Below, piece after piece: positions 27,001-33,264 of a DNA stretch of 64,000 nucleotides. This stretch comes from Symsagittifera roscoffensis (lineage: Eukaryota; Xenacoelomorpha; Acoela; Convolutidae). Position numbers and translations under genes: made by a program. How positions within the stretch are numbered: the first letter of the stretch is position 1; each line of letters starts with the position of its first letter. The stretch spans positions 6,558,193 through 6,622,192 of the forward strand of contig NC_087062.1 in NCBI RefSeq assembly GCF_963678635.1, written 5' to 3'. The notes under the pieces are model-generated. The model did not search any database, was not told the DNA's origin, and saw nothing but the letters and a program-made list of their open reading frames with translations.

Positions 27001-29855
27001 CTCGCGCATCTCATCCAACGATGCTTGAAAAACGGCCAGCTAATACGAGCGTGTCACTACCGGCGGTGGTGGATCTTACTGTTGATTCGTCCAATGAGAG
27101 TCCTCCCGATCAACACGCTTCGCACGAAACTCGGCTATCTACTCCAAGGGAAAAACGAATACGGTTGAATGACGAGTCACCGCCTGTCACCTTTGGCAAC
27201 TCATTCCTCACACCGGGTCAGTCTTCGCTAGATACTAGTGTGCCTCTACCGCCTATCACTCAGCCTGTGGTCCCTACAACTTTGGTTCACAGCCCTACAA
27301 CTTTGGTCACAAGTCCACATCAACTATCACTTGATGTCGTCGACCCCGAGGGTCCGGATCTCCCAGCTCGTCCAGTTATTCAAGCAAACCCATATTCGTC
27401 GCTTCCATCGCTCTCTCTCCCAGCTCAACCGGCTACGGATGATTCAGAGGGAACTCGTACTTCATCTCGAAGCAAAAAGGCTCCGAAATTCTATGGCGAC
27501 CCACTACGACACTCGGTTAAATGGGTAGAAGAAGAAAAGTCGCCGGAAAATGAAGCCGCCATATTGCCTACCATAAGCGCCCAACCATCGTCGCAGTCAC
27601 CTAAACGGCGACCTCTCATTCGGGACCGTTCGCATTTAACTCCTCCGGAGGCGCCATTCCCATCCTCGCTGGATAAAGCTCAGGACGAAAATTGATTGCA
27701 GCTAAAACTCAATGTCAAACTCTCAATAAAACTTCGTATTTATCTTTAACTTTGTCACCATGCATTTTTACGGGATAGGGGTGCTATCTAATATTAATGC
27801 TTAGGGGTGCAGTTTATTTATTTAACTTTGAACAATTCTTGGTTTCTCCAAAAAATTTTTCCTTTCCGCGGGGAATGTGATGAGGCGACATTTAGTACCT
27901 CATTGTTATATTGTCTTTTGCCAATGAGGCGACATTTAGTACCTCATTGTTATTGCCTTTTGCAGCGATGCTGCAGATATATTATACCAGTCCGCTCAAG
28001 GTCACTGGCTTGGCTTTTCTGAGTGGCACACTGTGTATGATTCACTCTTATGTTCTTTATCATCGCTTGTTAGATGTAAACTTTATTCAACACTTTTGTT
28101 AAACATATTTCTATTAGTCAAAGTCTGACTAACTAAATCTAAACAACCAAGAATCAAAACAACTAATCAACTAATTCACTATTACGAACAACCTAGTTTT
28201 GTCCTCTAAATCTTGGCAAATGTCACAGGGGCGGCTTTTTTGGGGGGGGGGGGGAGTCAAAATTTTTCAAAAAGTGCCTAAGAACACCAAATTTGTACCA
28301 AAACAGAGTCTTTTTAGTGCTTTAGGAGAGCTCGAAAAATCAATTTGGTTGGCCTAAAAAAAGGTCGACAAAATTTTCGAAAATACTATATATTGGCGGC
28401 AAACGTGCCTTCAGAAAAATTAAAGAGTTAGTCAGCCAAAAATGGAGATCTCATTGTGGTACCAAAGGGGGGACCTTTTGGTGGTCAGAGGGTCGAATCA
28501 ATGACAGGGGGGAGCGTCCGCCCCCCTAAATCCGCAAGCAAGTTTTTGAAGAAACAGCCAAAAAACGACGCTGTTTCTGTAGTTTTTTTTTAACGCTCGT
28601 TTTTACCTCAAAATTAAAATATATTGCTGGCAAAAGAACTTTGAGAAGAACTTTAGGGTTGCGTGGCCGAACTTAGATTGGGCAAACGTAAGCCAGCGTC
28701 GATGGTGTCAAATATGAGGCAATTTTTATCACTAAATTCGCCACTGGATTAAAATCAAACCCCAATAAGAGATCTGAAAAATGAAAGTGGCAATAAATAA
28801 GGTTAAATTATACACTAAAAATTGAGCTGTATCTTCAAATAACTACGGCTAGCTTGTCAATGCAAAGCTGCTCAAACGATCGAGCTTAAGTACTACCATT
28901 CAATGAATACGGTGTGAAGTTTTTGCTCATAATTGACTTTATCAGCCTAGCTAAAAATATATATAAATCTATTCATGGTGTTTTTCATATCTGGCGTATC
29001 TCGAATCTTTAAAAATTGGTCACATCTAACTGTTTATAGCTTTTTTAGCCCTTTAGCAAAGAAATGTCCGGTCGAAATCGTGTCGCCACTCTGGACATAA
29101 TTGCCATCGTTCTTATCACTGGAGTTTTTCTGCTATTCGTTTTACTGGTAATTTATTTTGGAATCTACAAAGTATGCAAACATATGCGACGCCAGAAGAG
29201 ATCCAGAAATGTGCCTGAAAACTTAGAAAACGCCAAAAATTTTGATCACACCGACGCTGCGCTGGCCAATGGAAACATGCACATTCACGGAAACGGTAAA
29301 ATTGATGCCCAAGGCAATGGTAACATACACGTTCAAGACAATCATATGGACGAATTAGTTCATGAATTTCAACTAAACCCTTCATCGTCTTTACATTCGA
29401 TGCCAGATTCACCCCCACCCCCGCGACCACCCGCAAGGGCGGTACTTTCAAAACAGCACCCGCCGCCGAAACCTCCGAAGCCCAGTTTACCAGATGGGTT
29501 GTATTCAGTTGCACTTCAAAGCGAACCAACCAAACTTCCGATGTTGGTTCCTACCAAAGTACCAATTCCAGTTCCACCGGGAGGCGGGATCCTTAAAAAC
29601 AACCCGAATTCCAGAGGCGCCCAGTCTCAAAACAGCGTCGATTCTTATGATTCCAGGAACGGTAATCGAAGAATAATGGTGGATGCCGGGTTCAGACATT
29701 CGAGTAGCGAGAATAATTACAAAACAGTCCGAATGCCAGAGCAAGTTGCAATCGTTCGGCAAAGTCCGAGTCGTAATACTCCGTCGGCCGAACCATTTCC
29801 AATACCGACTCCAGCTCGGAAAAGCCGAAGTTTTTACATGCAGACCTCAGTTTGA
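14706..29855 (+). CDS. LRR single-pass transmembrane protein, 3 exons
   Basis: Exons 14706-15057, 20232-20596 and 29049-29855 join in phase (1/1, then 0/0) to 507 codons plus stop. Order: signal peptide (about 1-22); LRRNT with C43, C47, C49 and C62; LRRs with LxxLxLxxN spacing (about 90-160), one spanning intron 1; LRRCT with C165, C167, C190 and C233, holding an acidic insert at about 199-222; membrane helix about 255-279; then a 228-residue cytoplasmic tail. The tail has a small N-G-N/H-I-H repeat, proline-rich stretches of the SH3-ligand type, and C-terminal T-S-V, a class I PDZ ligand. By family analogy (LRRTM, SALM, AMIGO and NGL types) it should be a cell-surface adhesion or synaptic organiser protein; no specific orthologue is claimed. 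Intron 2 carries the gypsy element. Whether further exons exist inside intron 1 is unknown. Confidence 0.75.
15167..15560 (+). mobile_element. hAT-like MITE copy in LRR intron 1
   Basis: Forward copy with the diagnostic order: GGATTTAGGGGGAGG, TCAGGGATTCGACCACCTGC, CATTTTTGGCTGACTGACCC, CTTCGGCGCCAATATATAC, GGGGGAGCGCGCGCC, GCCTGCGGCGCAGAAA, GAGCTCGGAAAATCAATTTA and GAAAATCC near the right end. The terminal CAGGGGCGG is degenerate at both ends. Confidence 0.75.
16352..16774 (-). mobile_element. hAT-like MITE copy in LRR intron 1
   Basis: Reverse-oriented copy from CAGGGAGAGATCTAGGATTT to GTTAATCCGCTGGTG. It has the same interior blocks as 38697-39128 in inverted order. The flanks read TACCACGG on the left and TACCATGA on the right, which could be a decayed 8 bp target duplication (first five bases identical). 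No coding capacity. Confidence 0.72.
18489..18733 (+). repeat. Direct repeat, copy 1
   Basis: About 245 bp (AATTTACTAACCATTTTCCC to GGAGCAATTGCAAATTTC) recurs at 19251-19496 in the same orientation, with scattered substitutions and small indels. No coding frame is shared. Confidence 0.8.
19251..19496 (+). repeat. Direct repeat, copy 2
   Basis: Second copy of the 18489-18733 repeat, 762 bp downstream. Both copies end at GCAAATTTCAAAGCTA. This looks like a local duplication rather than a pair of LTRs, since the enclosed DNA has no element features. Confidence 0.8.
19890..20049. mobile_element. Short MITE, GGACCAAGTTAA family
   Basis: The left end GACCAAGTTAAGATCCTCC (19890-19908) and right end GGAGGATGTTAACTGGGTCC (20030-20049) are inverted repeats with few mismatches around a 120 bp interior that includes TGATTGGCTGGAA. 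Similar termini occur at 47662-47845 and 52067-52273. No coding capacity. It lies 182 bp before LRR exon 2. Confidence 0.6.
20232..20596 (+). CDS. LRR gene exon 2: LRR and LRRCT
   Basis: Enters at phase 1 after TTTTTTCAG. The residue made by joining exon 1 to exon 2 restores the LRR line …INLIRS|S-AFVTL…, exactly in register. A further LRR (LLNLDHNNLTSLDIKAF) and the LRRCT (N-P-I-A-C-A-C…F-T-C…R-L-C) follow. I end it at CTG|GTTAGT (20596/20597), phase 0. GTTAGT is a weaker donor, but the same form is used at 60552 in another gene here. Read-through would instead stop at 20668. Confidence 0.75.
20811..21107 (-). mobile_element. Two partial hAT-like MITE copies, tandem
   Basis: 20811-20974 and 20975-21107 both show the reversed right half of the MITE: GGATCTACGATTTTCTCGAG or a variant, then a TTGACCAAGTTGATT-like block and GAGCTCT. 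The second copy runs directly into the CAGGG where the gypsy element is inserted. Confidence 0.6.
21113..21462 (+). repeat. Gypsy 5' LTR
   Basis: Starts TG and ends CA. Near its start a 30 bp segment beginning ATGAGGCGACATTTAGTACC occurs twice, 44 bp apart. It differs from the 3' LTR only at three single bases (in GCAGCTATGC, GAGTGACACA and ATCTCGGCA). Confidence 0.95.
21462..22520 (+). CDS. gag: Gypsy gag
   Basis: The frame is 352 codons and its only early ATG is at 21462, where A is the last LTR base and TGG starts the primer-binding site. The next in-frame ATG lies far into the capsid region, so this start is the likely one. The product has the capsid-like region of Ty3/gypsy gag (…ARLKSRLFFALGNEGKRRF…, then …FYARLSAQIALCNW…). 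At about 22391, inside the first zinc knuckle, gag-like coding moves to the -1 frame, and the original frame runs on to TAG at 22518 as an unrelated tail. Confidence 0.85.
   Translation: MAQPAVPVNEDRTDLLGIPPFWAKPSINPPFLWESWIGQFFLAVGLKDNLNPQDVLAEPVEVIDEPPPKAEAVGATETAAETDARHLRDQAAIRRVNDFITERRRKGPRIGLNWFYHEAEARLKSRLFFALGNEGKRRFADSYPHTDISVTSFRDFHQACEVLFKIERDYFVERIKLYNNIFMLENDTFSSFYARLSAQIALCNWPRAQERDTLKDLFVGRIRDVDVQQQLIKAKANLEDTFQLALECEKGASTSAQFQKLLPHNQVTGIKVKQEPTFSIQSSRGKRNTPQNNYNRQNTQSNKINKACLSVAILSVWNTESRVPLERLHATFAKNEVTLQNVVIHQDGVSIW
21463..21480 (+). promoter_or_regulatory. Gypsy primer-binding site
   Basis: TGGCGCAGCCAGCAG follows the LTR with no spacer. It begins with the TGG complementary to a tRNA CCA end. 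I cannot assign the tRNA. The same bases encode the first residues of gag. Confidence 0.7.
22367..22960 (+). CDS. Gypsy nucleocapsid zinc knuckle and protease fragment
   Basis: This frame opens after a TAA at 22364. It carries a CCHC knuckle (C-x2-C-x4-H-x4-C, 22448-22489), preceded by part of a second one cut by the frame change. An aspartic protease follows, with D-T-G-S at 22724-22735. The frame stops at TAG 22958, just where the conserved L-G-L-D-L block ending a retroviral-type protease begins in the next frame. The break is therefore in conserved sequence, which suggests a small deletion rather than programmed frameshifting. Confidence 0.85.
   Translation, partial: QNQQSMLICGNPFSLEHRKSCPAREVTCNLCKKRGHFAKCCNSSRRRVNLVDDSEAVTDPSIDCNFIDTEYDSEPEYSVLQLESAVQINTIELLRSNRGKPRSLSIQLRTGLSFFYSTIDTGSPVSFINKRTCDLILQRNPSFQFRDVARYPIDTLYVDYNKKPIRLLGSVCLPVSSSGWKVEEACFLVSENRTSWG
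22939..24069 (+). CDS. pol: Gypsy reverse transcriptase fragment
   Basis: Frame open from 22939. It begins with the end of protease, then RT motifs in order: K-K-D-G-S with …LALNAKPMN…, S-L-D-L-K-Y-A-F-S-Q, Y-G-L-T-D-M-P-T-E-F, and the catalytic Y-L-D-D at 23653-23664. The thumb region has …LTWLGYVI… and …LRSFMGTLNH…. It ends at an in-frame TAA (24067-24069) just before RNase H; one base change from a sense codon such as CAA would explain it. Confidence 0.9.
   Translation, partial: EPYKLGLDLQEQLGVVTTQMRAERVQQLEVQSQDPISDYWSSFFAKKYMHVFNRLGRSKNHKVFTNFKYPLVPRQVKGRKVPIHIQDRVANEIKQLVKQGHIEKLDKCTTDYSIAPIVLTAKKDGSIKLALNAKPMNAQIWKNKYQMPNIHELVDSVAQIITKDVPGTVWFTSLDLKYAFSQLPLSSFTSTHCNFNILCGDATGTYRFKTGFYGLTDMPTEFQKAMDCTLHGLEGVICYLDDILVVTKGDVQDHNKLVERVMQRLDEEGWALKFSKCEFSVNQLTWLGYVINEHGYYPKFSKIDAVRSLKPPKTLKQLRSFMGTLNHLQRFLPDLHTYTVHFRESLKACNKQSFRWGEEQDNAFKSIINLLANIPN
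24070..25263 (+). CDS. pol: Gypsy RNase H and spacer fragment
   Basis: Same frame as the RT fragment, after the stop. RNase H shows C-D-A-S-H-N-G-L-G-A (D at 24109-24111), then S-T-N-E-L-E-L-L-A-I-V-W-A and L-T-D-H-K-A-I. The tether ends in …IVDYLSRHP…. About 250 poorly conserved, Ser/Asn-rich residues follow. At 25173-25263 the frame overlaps the integrase frame, which is -1 relative to it. Confidence 0.88.
   Translation, partial: FHYDSSKKSRVKCDASHNGLGACLEQEIEQGVWAPTAFASRFLIYAESKYSTNELELLAIVWACEHFRSYLLGNRFQVLTDHKAIISALSENYNNKSYQSRLSRWADRLLPFDFEVIHVPGVTLGIVDYLSRHPTFSAPAPSIYDELFVVKSIEAFNSALSFINAFNILDSANTIHSPSQEVVVPQTLKSNRFLDQSNHVMQIRTYDLSPSEGVKSYCYKIDQSETGILINNCKPNTLDWNHCLRPELLKDSCKYSFSSFSNSNQSLLFHSSHLFHYNTNLSNPTGSHPTALPHSARQHTNDKPITQPTNITKPHPSLSSMEDQAELLSFVENFTLSSPNFRRPSPRLSVRSRQVGRISCLDQVRQRNRTRERARRLDLWLPELPLEGRDTLSSWKL
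25173..27695 (+). CDS. pol: Gypsy integrase with long C-terminal extension
   Basis: Zinc-binding H-H-C-C: H at 25605 and 25614, C at 25692 and 25701. Catalytic core: D at 25806, D at 25983 and E at 26091, with exactly 35 residues between the last two (DD35E). At about 26826-26912 a …VTDKGKVYRKNH… block resembles the GPY/F-type module after gypsy integrases. A further 260 or so Pro/Ser-rich residues end in a basic …SSRSKKAPKFYGDP… segment and stop at 27693. No ATG is needed if it is made as part of a polyprotein; the first in-frame GTG is 25206. Confidence 0.9.
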   Translation, partial: SDTRACAKTRFVAARTASRREGHTQLLEAMKKCRLSRPGRIQLANNVGVYAINGGKPIVSESKKEIVGLPGLFDADLLAELTEEDRFLGPMKRAINSKDVSSFNKLGSYMAQFWSKAAVVNNCVIIDNKLAIPEVLRPAVLARLHRSHPGQEAMMSASEYIWWPFLNRQIVDTCEKCRECTLYGKNLKPVQTFHTAQSLPQLTGPNQELQLDFAGPILDDKGVKTFHLVAIDRFSKFPSVLITKTTGAKKVTKFLESYIRIHGLPHSIRTDHGSGFKNDMVQQFCSSKGIKHILSPVGDHRGSGLVERMIQTIKRKLGTEQLDPNFGNFKEVLHRIIEDIRKNNHSTLKKSPFEMHFGRKPNTEWSQAFLNIVNSDSSAQRLERNLLTPDQIASQDYSRDRVKVVPRGSLSPQITPRFNPMFSLEGNIAESEPYKALADLARAANIWTQQKRNLPPDGGKRVLQELSNRHSDLAQSLKTGLSRKTLCFAEDRSATTPPGAPNNVHRLPTLQPRRQSKTSKLEKLLLSDPNRVRVFRKMIDRQSGKPLFKLAKFKITRITDHTYVTDKGKVYRKNHVCLKPNFNNTFSATLGGRLQSSGTSSKSGGSKPVTRASHPTMLEKRPANTSVSLPAVVDLTVDSSNESPPDQHASHETRLSTPREKRIRLNDESPPVTFGNSFLTPGQSSLDTSVPLPPITQPVVPTTLVHSPTTLVTSPHQLSLDVVDPEGPDLPARPVIQANPYSSLPSLSLPAQPATDDSEGTRTSSRSKKAPKFYGDPLRHSVKWVEEEKSPENEAAILPTISAQPSSQSPKRRPLIRDRSHLTPPEAPFPSSLDKAQDEN
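27876..28225 (+). repeat. Gypsy 3' LTR
   Basis: 350 bp, preceded by the purine stretch GGGGAA (27870-27875) and followed by target duplication CAGGG. Three single-base differences from the 5' LTR indicate a fairly recent insertion. Confidence 0.95.
28226..28535 (+). mobile_element. hAT-like MITE, rearranged, abutting gypsy
   Basis: Begins CAGGGGCGGCTTTTTTGG, the hAT-like terminus. It shows the GAGCTCGAAAAATCAATTTG and GGTCGACAAAATTTTCG blocks, then the left-half blocks in inverted order (GGCGGCAA, GTCAGCCAAAAATGG, GGGTCGAATC, GGGAGCGTCCGCCCCCCTAA). It is therefore a composite with an internal inversion. The gypsy target duplication is the first five bases of this terminus. Confidence 0.65.
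28536..28746 (-). mobile_element. hAT-like MITE, degenerate fragment
   Basis: Reverse fragment with CAAGTTTTTGAAGAAACAGC, CTCAAAATTAAAATATATTG and a weak TTCGCCACTGG end. Assignment rests on block order relative to 16352-16774. Confidence 0.4.
29049..29855 (+). CDS. LRR gene exon 3: membrane helix and cytoplasmic tail
   Basis: Follows acceptor TTTTTTAG at 29041-29048 in phase 0. Residues run P-F-S-K-E-M-S-G…; the 25-residue hydrophobic helix DIIAIVLITGVFLLFVLLVI is followed by basic residues (KHMRRQKR), giving a cytoplasmic tail. The tail contains SPPPPPRPP- and PPPKPPKP-like stretches and ends S-F-Y-M-Q-T-S-V. An internal ATG at 29064 exists, but the helix alone without the upstream exons would lack an ectodomain. 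Confidence 0.78.
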   Translation, partial: PFSKEMSGRNRVATLDIIAIVLITGVFLLFVLLVIYFGIYKVCKHMRRQKRSRNVPENLENAKNFDHTDAALANGNMHIHGNGKIDAQGNGNIHVQDNHMDELVHEFQLNPSSSLHSMPDSPPPPRPPARAVLSKQHPPPKPPKPSLPDGLYSVALQSEPTKLPMLVPTKVPIPVPPGGGILKNNPNSRGAQSQNSVDSYDSRNGNRRIMVDAGFRHSSSENNYKTVRMPEQVAIVRQSPSRNTPSAEPFPIPTPARKSRSFYMQTSV

Positions 29856-30373
29856 GTTTTGCGGTAAACATATATCAAACTTTCGATTTTAATTCGATTT
29901 GATTTCAATTGAACTTATGCGATTGCGATTAATTGCTGATACAAATTCTTCCGTTTAATAATTTTTTACCCTGATTTGCTGTTCCATTACAAATGCAATT
30001 CAAATACTCTTAGTAAAAAATTACTTAAGCTTCAGCTATATGGTTTTTAAAGATAATTATGAGAAAAGAATAGGTTATTTAATGACCAAATTATTTTTGT
30101 GACAACTCTTGTAGCTTTGAATGCCTCTTTTTTCTCCAAAAACAAATGATCATTTTCGGGAGTAAAAGGAGAATTGACAAAAACAGTACTAAATTGTCCT
30201 TTTTTATATATTTTTTTGGTCTAACGTAAATCAGTTCCGGGTAAAAATCCTTTAGATGGTAAAGGCTTCGAGTTTTACAATCTGGGCGTGTCCAGAAAAG
30301 GTTGATCAAAATTAAACATCAAGCTGAACAAAACTTAAGGTCACAGCTAGCGATTATTGCTCATATAAATAAA
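29856..30373 (+). other. Probable 3' UTR of the LRR gene
   Basis: No further coding is seen. The first clean AATAAA is at 30368-30373, immediately before the GGCAG target duplication of the BEL element, so that insertion probably lies just beyond the original polyadenylation signal. This is inference without transcript data. Confidence 0.4.
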
Positions 30374-30378
30374 GGCAG

Positions 30379-30539
30379 TATTCAAGTTGGTCAAGGTGGT
30401 TGACGCATAATCTTGAATTGTCCAAATTTCATTTAGAAGTCAAATCTTCTAATAGTTATTTCGCAACAAATCACGACATTGATAAATAATTTTGCCGCGT
30501 TTTGCGAGAATAACGTGAGACAAATTCATGTCATGAATA
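30379..30539 (-). repeat. BEL/Pao 3' LTR (161 bp)
   Basis: Ends are TATTCAAG and CATGAATA in plus orientation, a 6 bp terminal inverted repeat TATTCA/TGAATA instead of the usual TG…CA. Flanked outside by GGCAG. The DNA just inside is purine-rich on the plus strand, the opposite of what a polypurine tract for this orientation would show. Confidence 0.8.
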
Positions 30540-30720
30540 ACCTCGGGGGAGAGAGATCTAATTTAAAACCGAAGGCGAAGAGGTTGAGCCTAGTTTTTTT
30601 TACTGTAGTAGATTTAAGTGGTATTAAATCTCCTCTTTTTTGGGGACACGAGGGCAAGTTTCATCGCTGGTCTCGTTAGAACATCTAGGGTTGTTTTCAG
30701 TTCACACCAGCGCCCGTTGG

Positions 30721-31116
30721 TTAGATACCTCGTGGTGTAAAGTCCTCAAGTATCCACACGAGGTCATGTTTTTCGAGTAGTTTGAGGGATTGCGTCCATT
30801 TAGTCTTTTTGAAGAGAGTCGGAGCGTATCCTTTAAGTAGACGACTCCAAAAGCTATCTTTTGCTCGCTTCCAGGACAGTTTACTGGTAGATGCTTCGTA
30901 GAAAGCTGCTGCCAGAGCGTAGACAAATGGACGACCCATTAGGAAGCGGTTGGGTGTCAGCGGAAGGTCGTCATCAAGATCATGCGTTAGCGGACGGAAT
31001 TTGAGGATTGCCTCAGTCTCGGCTACAATAGTAGCAAGTAAATCTCTTGATATTCGATCAGAACCGAGGTTTAGTAAGAATGCTGGTTTTATCATTGACA
31101 CGAGTCGCTCCCACAC
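30721..31116 (-). pseudogene. BEL/Pao integrase C-terminal part
   Basis: Minus-strand frame with W-E-R-L-V…, …ETEAILKFRPLT…, …LTPNRFLMGRP…, …FWSRLLKGYAPTL… and …HDLVWILED…. This is the standard tail of BEL/Pao integrases. It stops shortly after P-R-G, as expected close to the pol end. Confidence 0.85.
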
Positions 31117-31245
31117 GCAGCCAAAATGGGGGGCTGACAGAGAACTTACGCGCGATTCAATATTGTGGATTTGTAGCGTTTTATTTAGGGTGGTTTCGTT
31201 GAATTTTATTGGTTCTGAGCGTAGTTGTTTACGGGTGCCGACGAA

Positions 31246-31801
31246 TTAAGTAGCGTTGTCAGAGATTAAAAGCTTAGTTGTGCTTCTTTTAGCAATGAAG
31301 CGTCTAATTTCCGTTATGCAGTTGTTCGTAGCAAGATTATCTGTCATTTTCAGGAGAACCGCGCGAGTAGAGAGGCATGTGAAGAGGCATTTGTAGCCTT
31401 TTTCAGTTGTATCCTTTGATGCGATGATGTAGAATGGCCCTATGTAATCAATTCTTGTTTTTTGGAACTGAAATGGATTATCAGACAAATCGTCGAAACG
31501 AGTTGGCGGCAAGTCGGCCATGAGTGGATGTTACCCTATGCCTTAGAATCTTTTACAGAGAAAGCAATTTTGTCTTATCTGTCTGAGTGTTTTTTGGAGC
31601 CCAATTATGACTTTTTTGCAGGTAGTTGCGAATGTACTCAGTGCTGTGATTCCTGTAGCGGCCTTGGGCGCTCTGGATCATCATGCTCAATATTGGTTCC
31701 TTTGCATTTAGAACTATTGAATGTTCTGTTGCGTCCGGTAAAGATGCGTTTTGTAGTCGTCCTCGAGCGCGAATATTACTGTTGACGGGAAAAGGTGACA
31801 A
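31246..31801 (-). pseudogene. BEL/Pao integrase zinc-binding and core region
   Basis: Two overlapping minus-strand frames. 31801-31553 has …RGRLQNASL… with a decayed zinc-binding region. 31521-31246 has M-A-D-L-P-P-T-R…, R-I-D-Y-I-G-P-F (first catalytic D), …LSTRAVLLKM… and …RRFIAKR…LISDNAT (second catalytic D). The frame change between them and the stop after the second D show decay. Confidence 0.85.
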
Positions 31802-32389
31802 CTGTTGCAGTTTGTCTTTGTTGTGAGCTTGCTGCTTGATTCGTAGTTGATTGTAGGTGTTAATAAAGGTTTCCCGCTGGGACTATTGATAAAGCAGGAG
31901 CTTGGCTTTTTCTAGGTCTTCCATAATGGCTGAGCGCTTACCGTTTGACTTCAATGTATCGACAAAAAGTATACCGCGAGCGGTGACCCGAATTTATCGA
32001 AAAAATTTAAAAGTCGGGAAAAATTTCATTAGTGATGTAGCTGAGGGGTTCCTTTCATTGTATCGTTCAGCCTCAAGTAGGCTCCTTGTTGACTAGAAGT
32101 TGTGGTGCATCTAACCAGAGCTTTGGTACGTCTTTAAATTGATTTTCCCGGGTAGCACTATCTGCTGGGTTGAGTTCATCAGGGTTGTGTTTCCTTTGTT
32201 CGGCTTTGCATAACGTAACTAGTTCATCAACTCTATTTACGCAGTAAGTTTTCAGTTTACGGGTGATGCGATCCAGGACAAAACAGTAGTTCTATCTGCC
32301 CAAAAGTGAATGGAGTGGGACTTCATTTGCTTTCCAGCAGTAGCAAACTTCCACAGCCGCGCGCCCATATGAGCGGCTTGTAATTCCAG

Positions 32390-32593
32390 TTACAGAATCC
32401 TCTCTTGGTTCAGTCGTGCTACCTTTGTTCTGCCAATAAAAAAAGAGTGTGTGCCAGAGCTACTTGCAGTTCGGAAGTAGAAACCGGTAGCCATTGCTTC
32501 TTTCGACGAGTCGCAGAAAATACGAAGCTGTTTATTAGTAGGTGATAGCCTCACAGCGGGGACTTGTTTGCTTTGGTCGACCCATTGCTCCAT
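32390..32593 (-). pseudogene. BEL/Pao RNase H-like fragment
   Basis: The frame contains …QLRIFCDSSKEAMATGFYFR… and …RTKVARLNQE…, matching the C-D-A-S…A-Y-G and K-(S/T)-R-V-A-P-L blocks of the BEL/Pao RNase H region. A decayed …RIFDPLG… block lies upstream on the minus strand near 32680. Confidence 0.8.
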
Positions 32594-32859
32594 TATGGGA
32601 AAATGTCACTGGCTACAGGTTTCGTAGAAGAATTTTAATCTTCAAGACAAATGCGCTTATTGGACGAACCTAGTGGGTCGAAAATCCTTGCTACTGTAGA
32701 GAGGACTGCTCGGAGTGTAGACGTTGTAAAACTAATTACCTTGGTTATTGACTGCACGAATATCGTATCGACTTGAGGAGGTTTTCGGTTCAGTGGGCCT
32801 ATCTTAAGGAGGATTTCAGTTGTGTATTAGATACTCTAGCCTCGTTTGTCGTGCTGAAC

Positions 32860-33150
32860 GATTGAACAAAAATGTCCAAATAAAAACGTTTTTATAGAGC
32901 AGCTAAGCAATATTGGGCTTAGTTACGCAGTAATCGGCAGCTGTTTGTTGATGCGCAAAATGGCAAACGATGGCGAGCATTTTGCACCAAAGATAAGTCG
33001 CATGTATTGCTTTTGCTTGATACCGTTTTTAGTAGGCTTAAGGAAGCGTGCATTTTGATCTTCATTCTTGATATCTATTTGCATATACTTGCCTTCAATA
33101 TACTCCGATACGGCCACAGGTTTTTCCCCGGAATCGTCGTAGAATGTCAA
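32860..33150 (-). pseudogene. BEL/Pao reverse transcriptase core, catalytic motif lost
   Basis: The frame shows …YMQIDIKNEDQNARFL…, then …YMRLIFGAKCSPSFA…, the central BEL/Pao RT motifs. In another frame near 32870-32890 the expected Y-V-D-D reads Y-L-D-I followed by …FVQSFSTTNEA…, so the second catalytic aspartate pair is damaged as well as out of frame. Confidence 0.8.
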
Positions 33151-33264
33151 ACATGTTGTTCAGGAGATCGAATCCATATTCAAAGCCAGAGTTCAACGAG
33201 GCGCCTTTGTACGTCAAGGCAGCGTTGGTTACTCTGCGTACCTTCCTAGGCTTGTTTTGATTAC

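Larger units (their letters stand above)
21113..28225 (+). mobile_element. Ty3/gypsy LTR retrotransposon, full length, broken pol
   Basis: The 7113 bp element has 350 bp LTRs (21113-21462 and 27876-28225) beginning TGTGATGAGG and ending AAATGTCA. They differ at three positions (99.1% identical). The 5 bp target duplication is CAGGG (21108-21112 and 28226-28230). A primer-binding site begins TGGCGCAGCC directly after the left LTR, and a short purine tract GGGGAA precedes the right one. Domain order gag, protease, reverse transcriptase, RNase H, integrase is that of Ty3/gypsy. No env-like frame follows integrase. Three frame changes and one in-frame stop interrupt it, so this copy probably cannot make a full polyprotein. 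It lies in intron 2 of the LRR gene, same strand. Confidence 0.95.

Noticed and set aside
31462-31785. 107-codon plus-strand frame
   Set aside because: Shadow of the minus-strand BEL integrase region.
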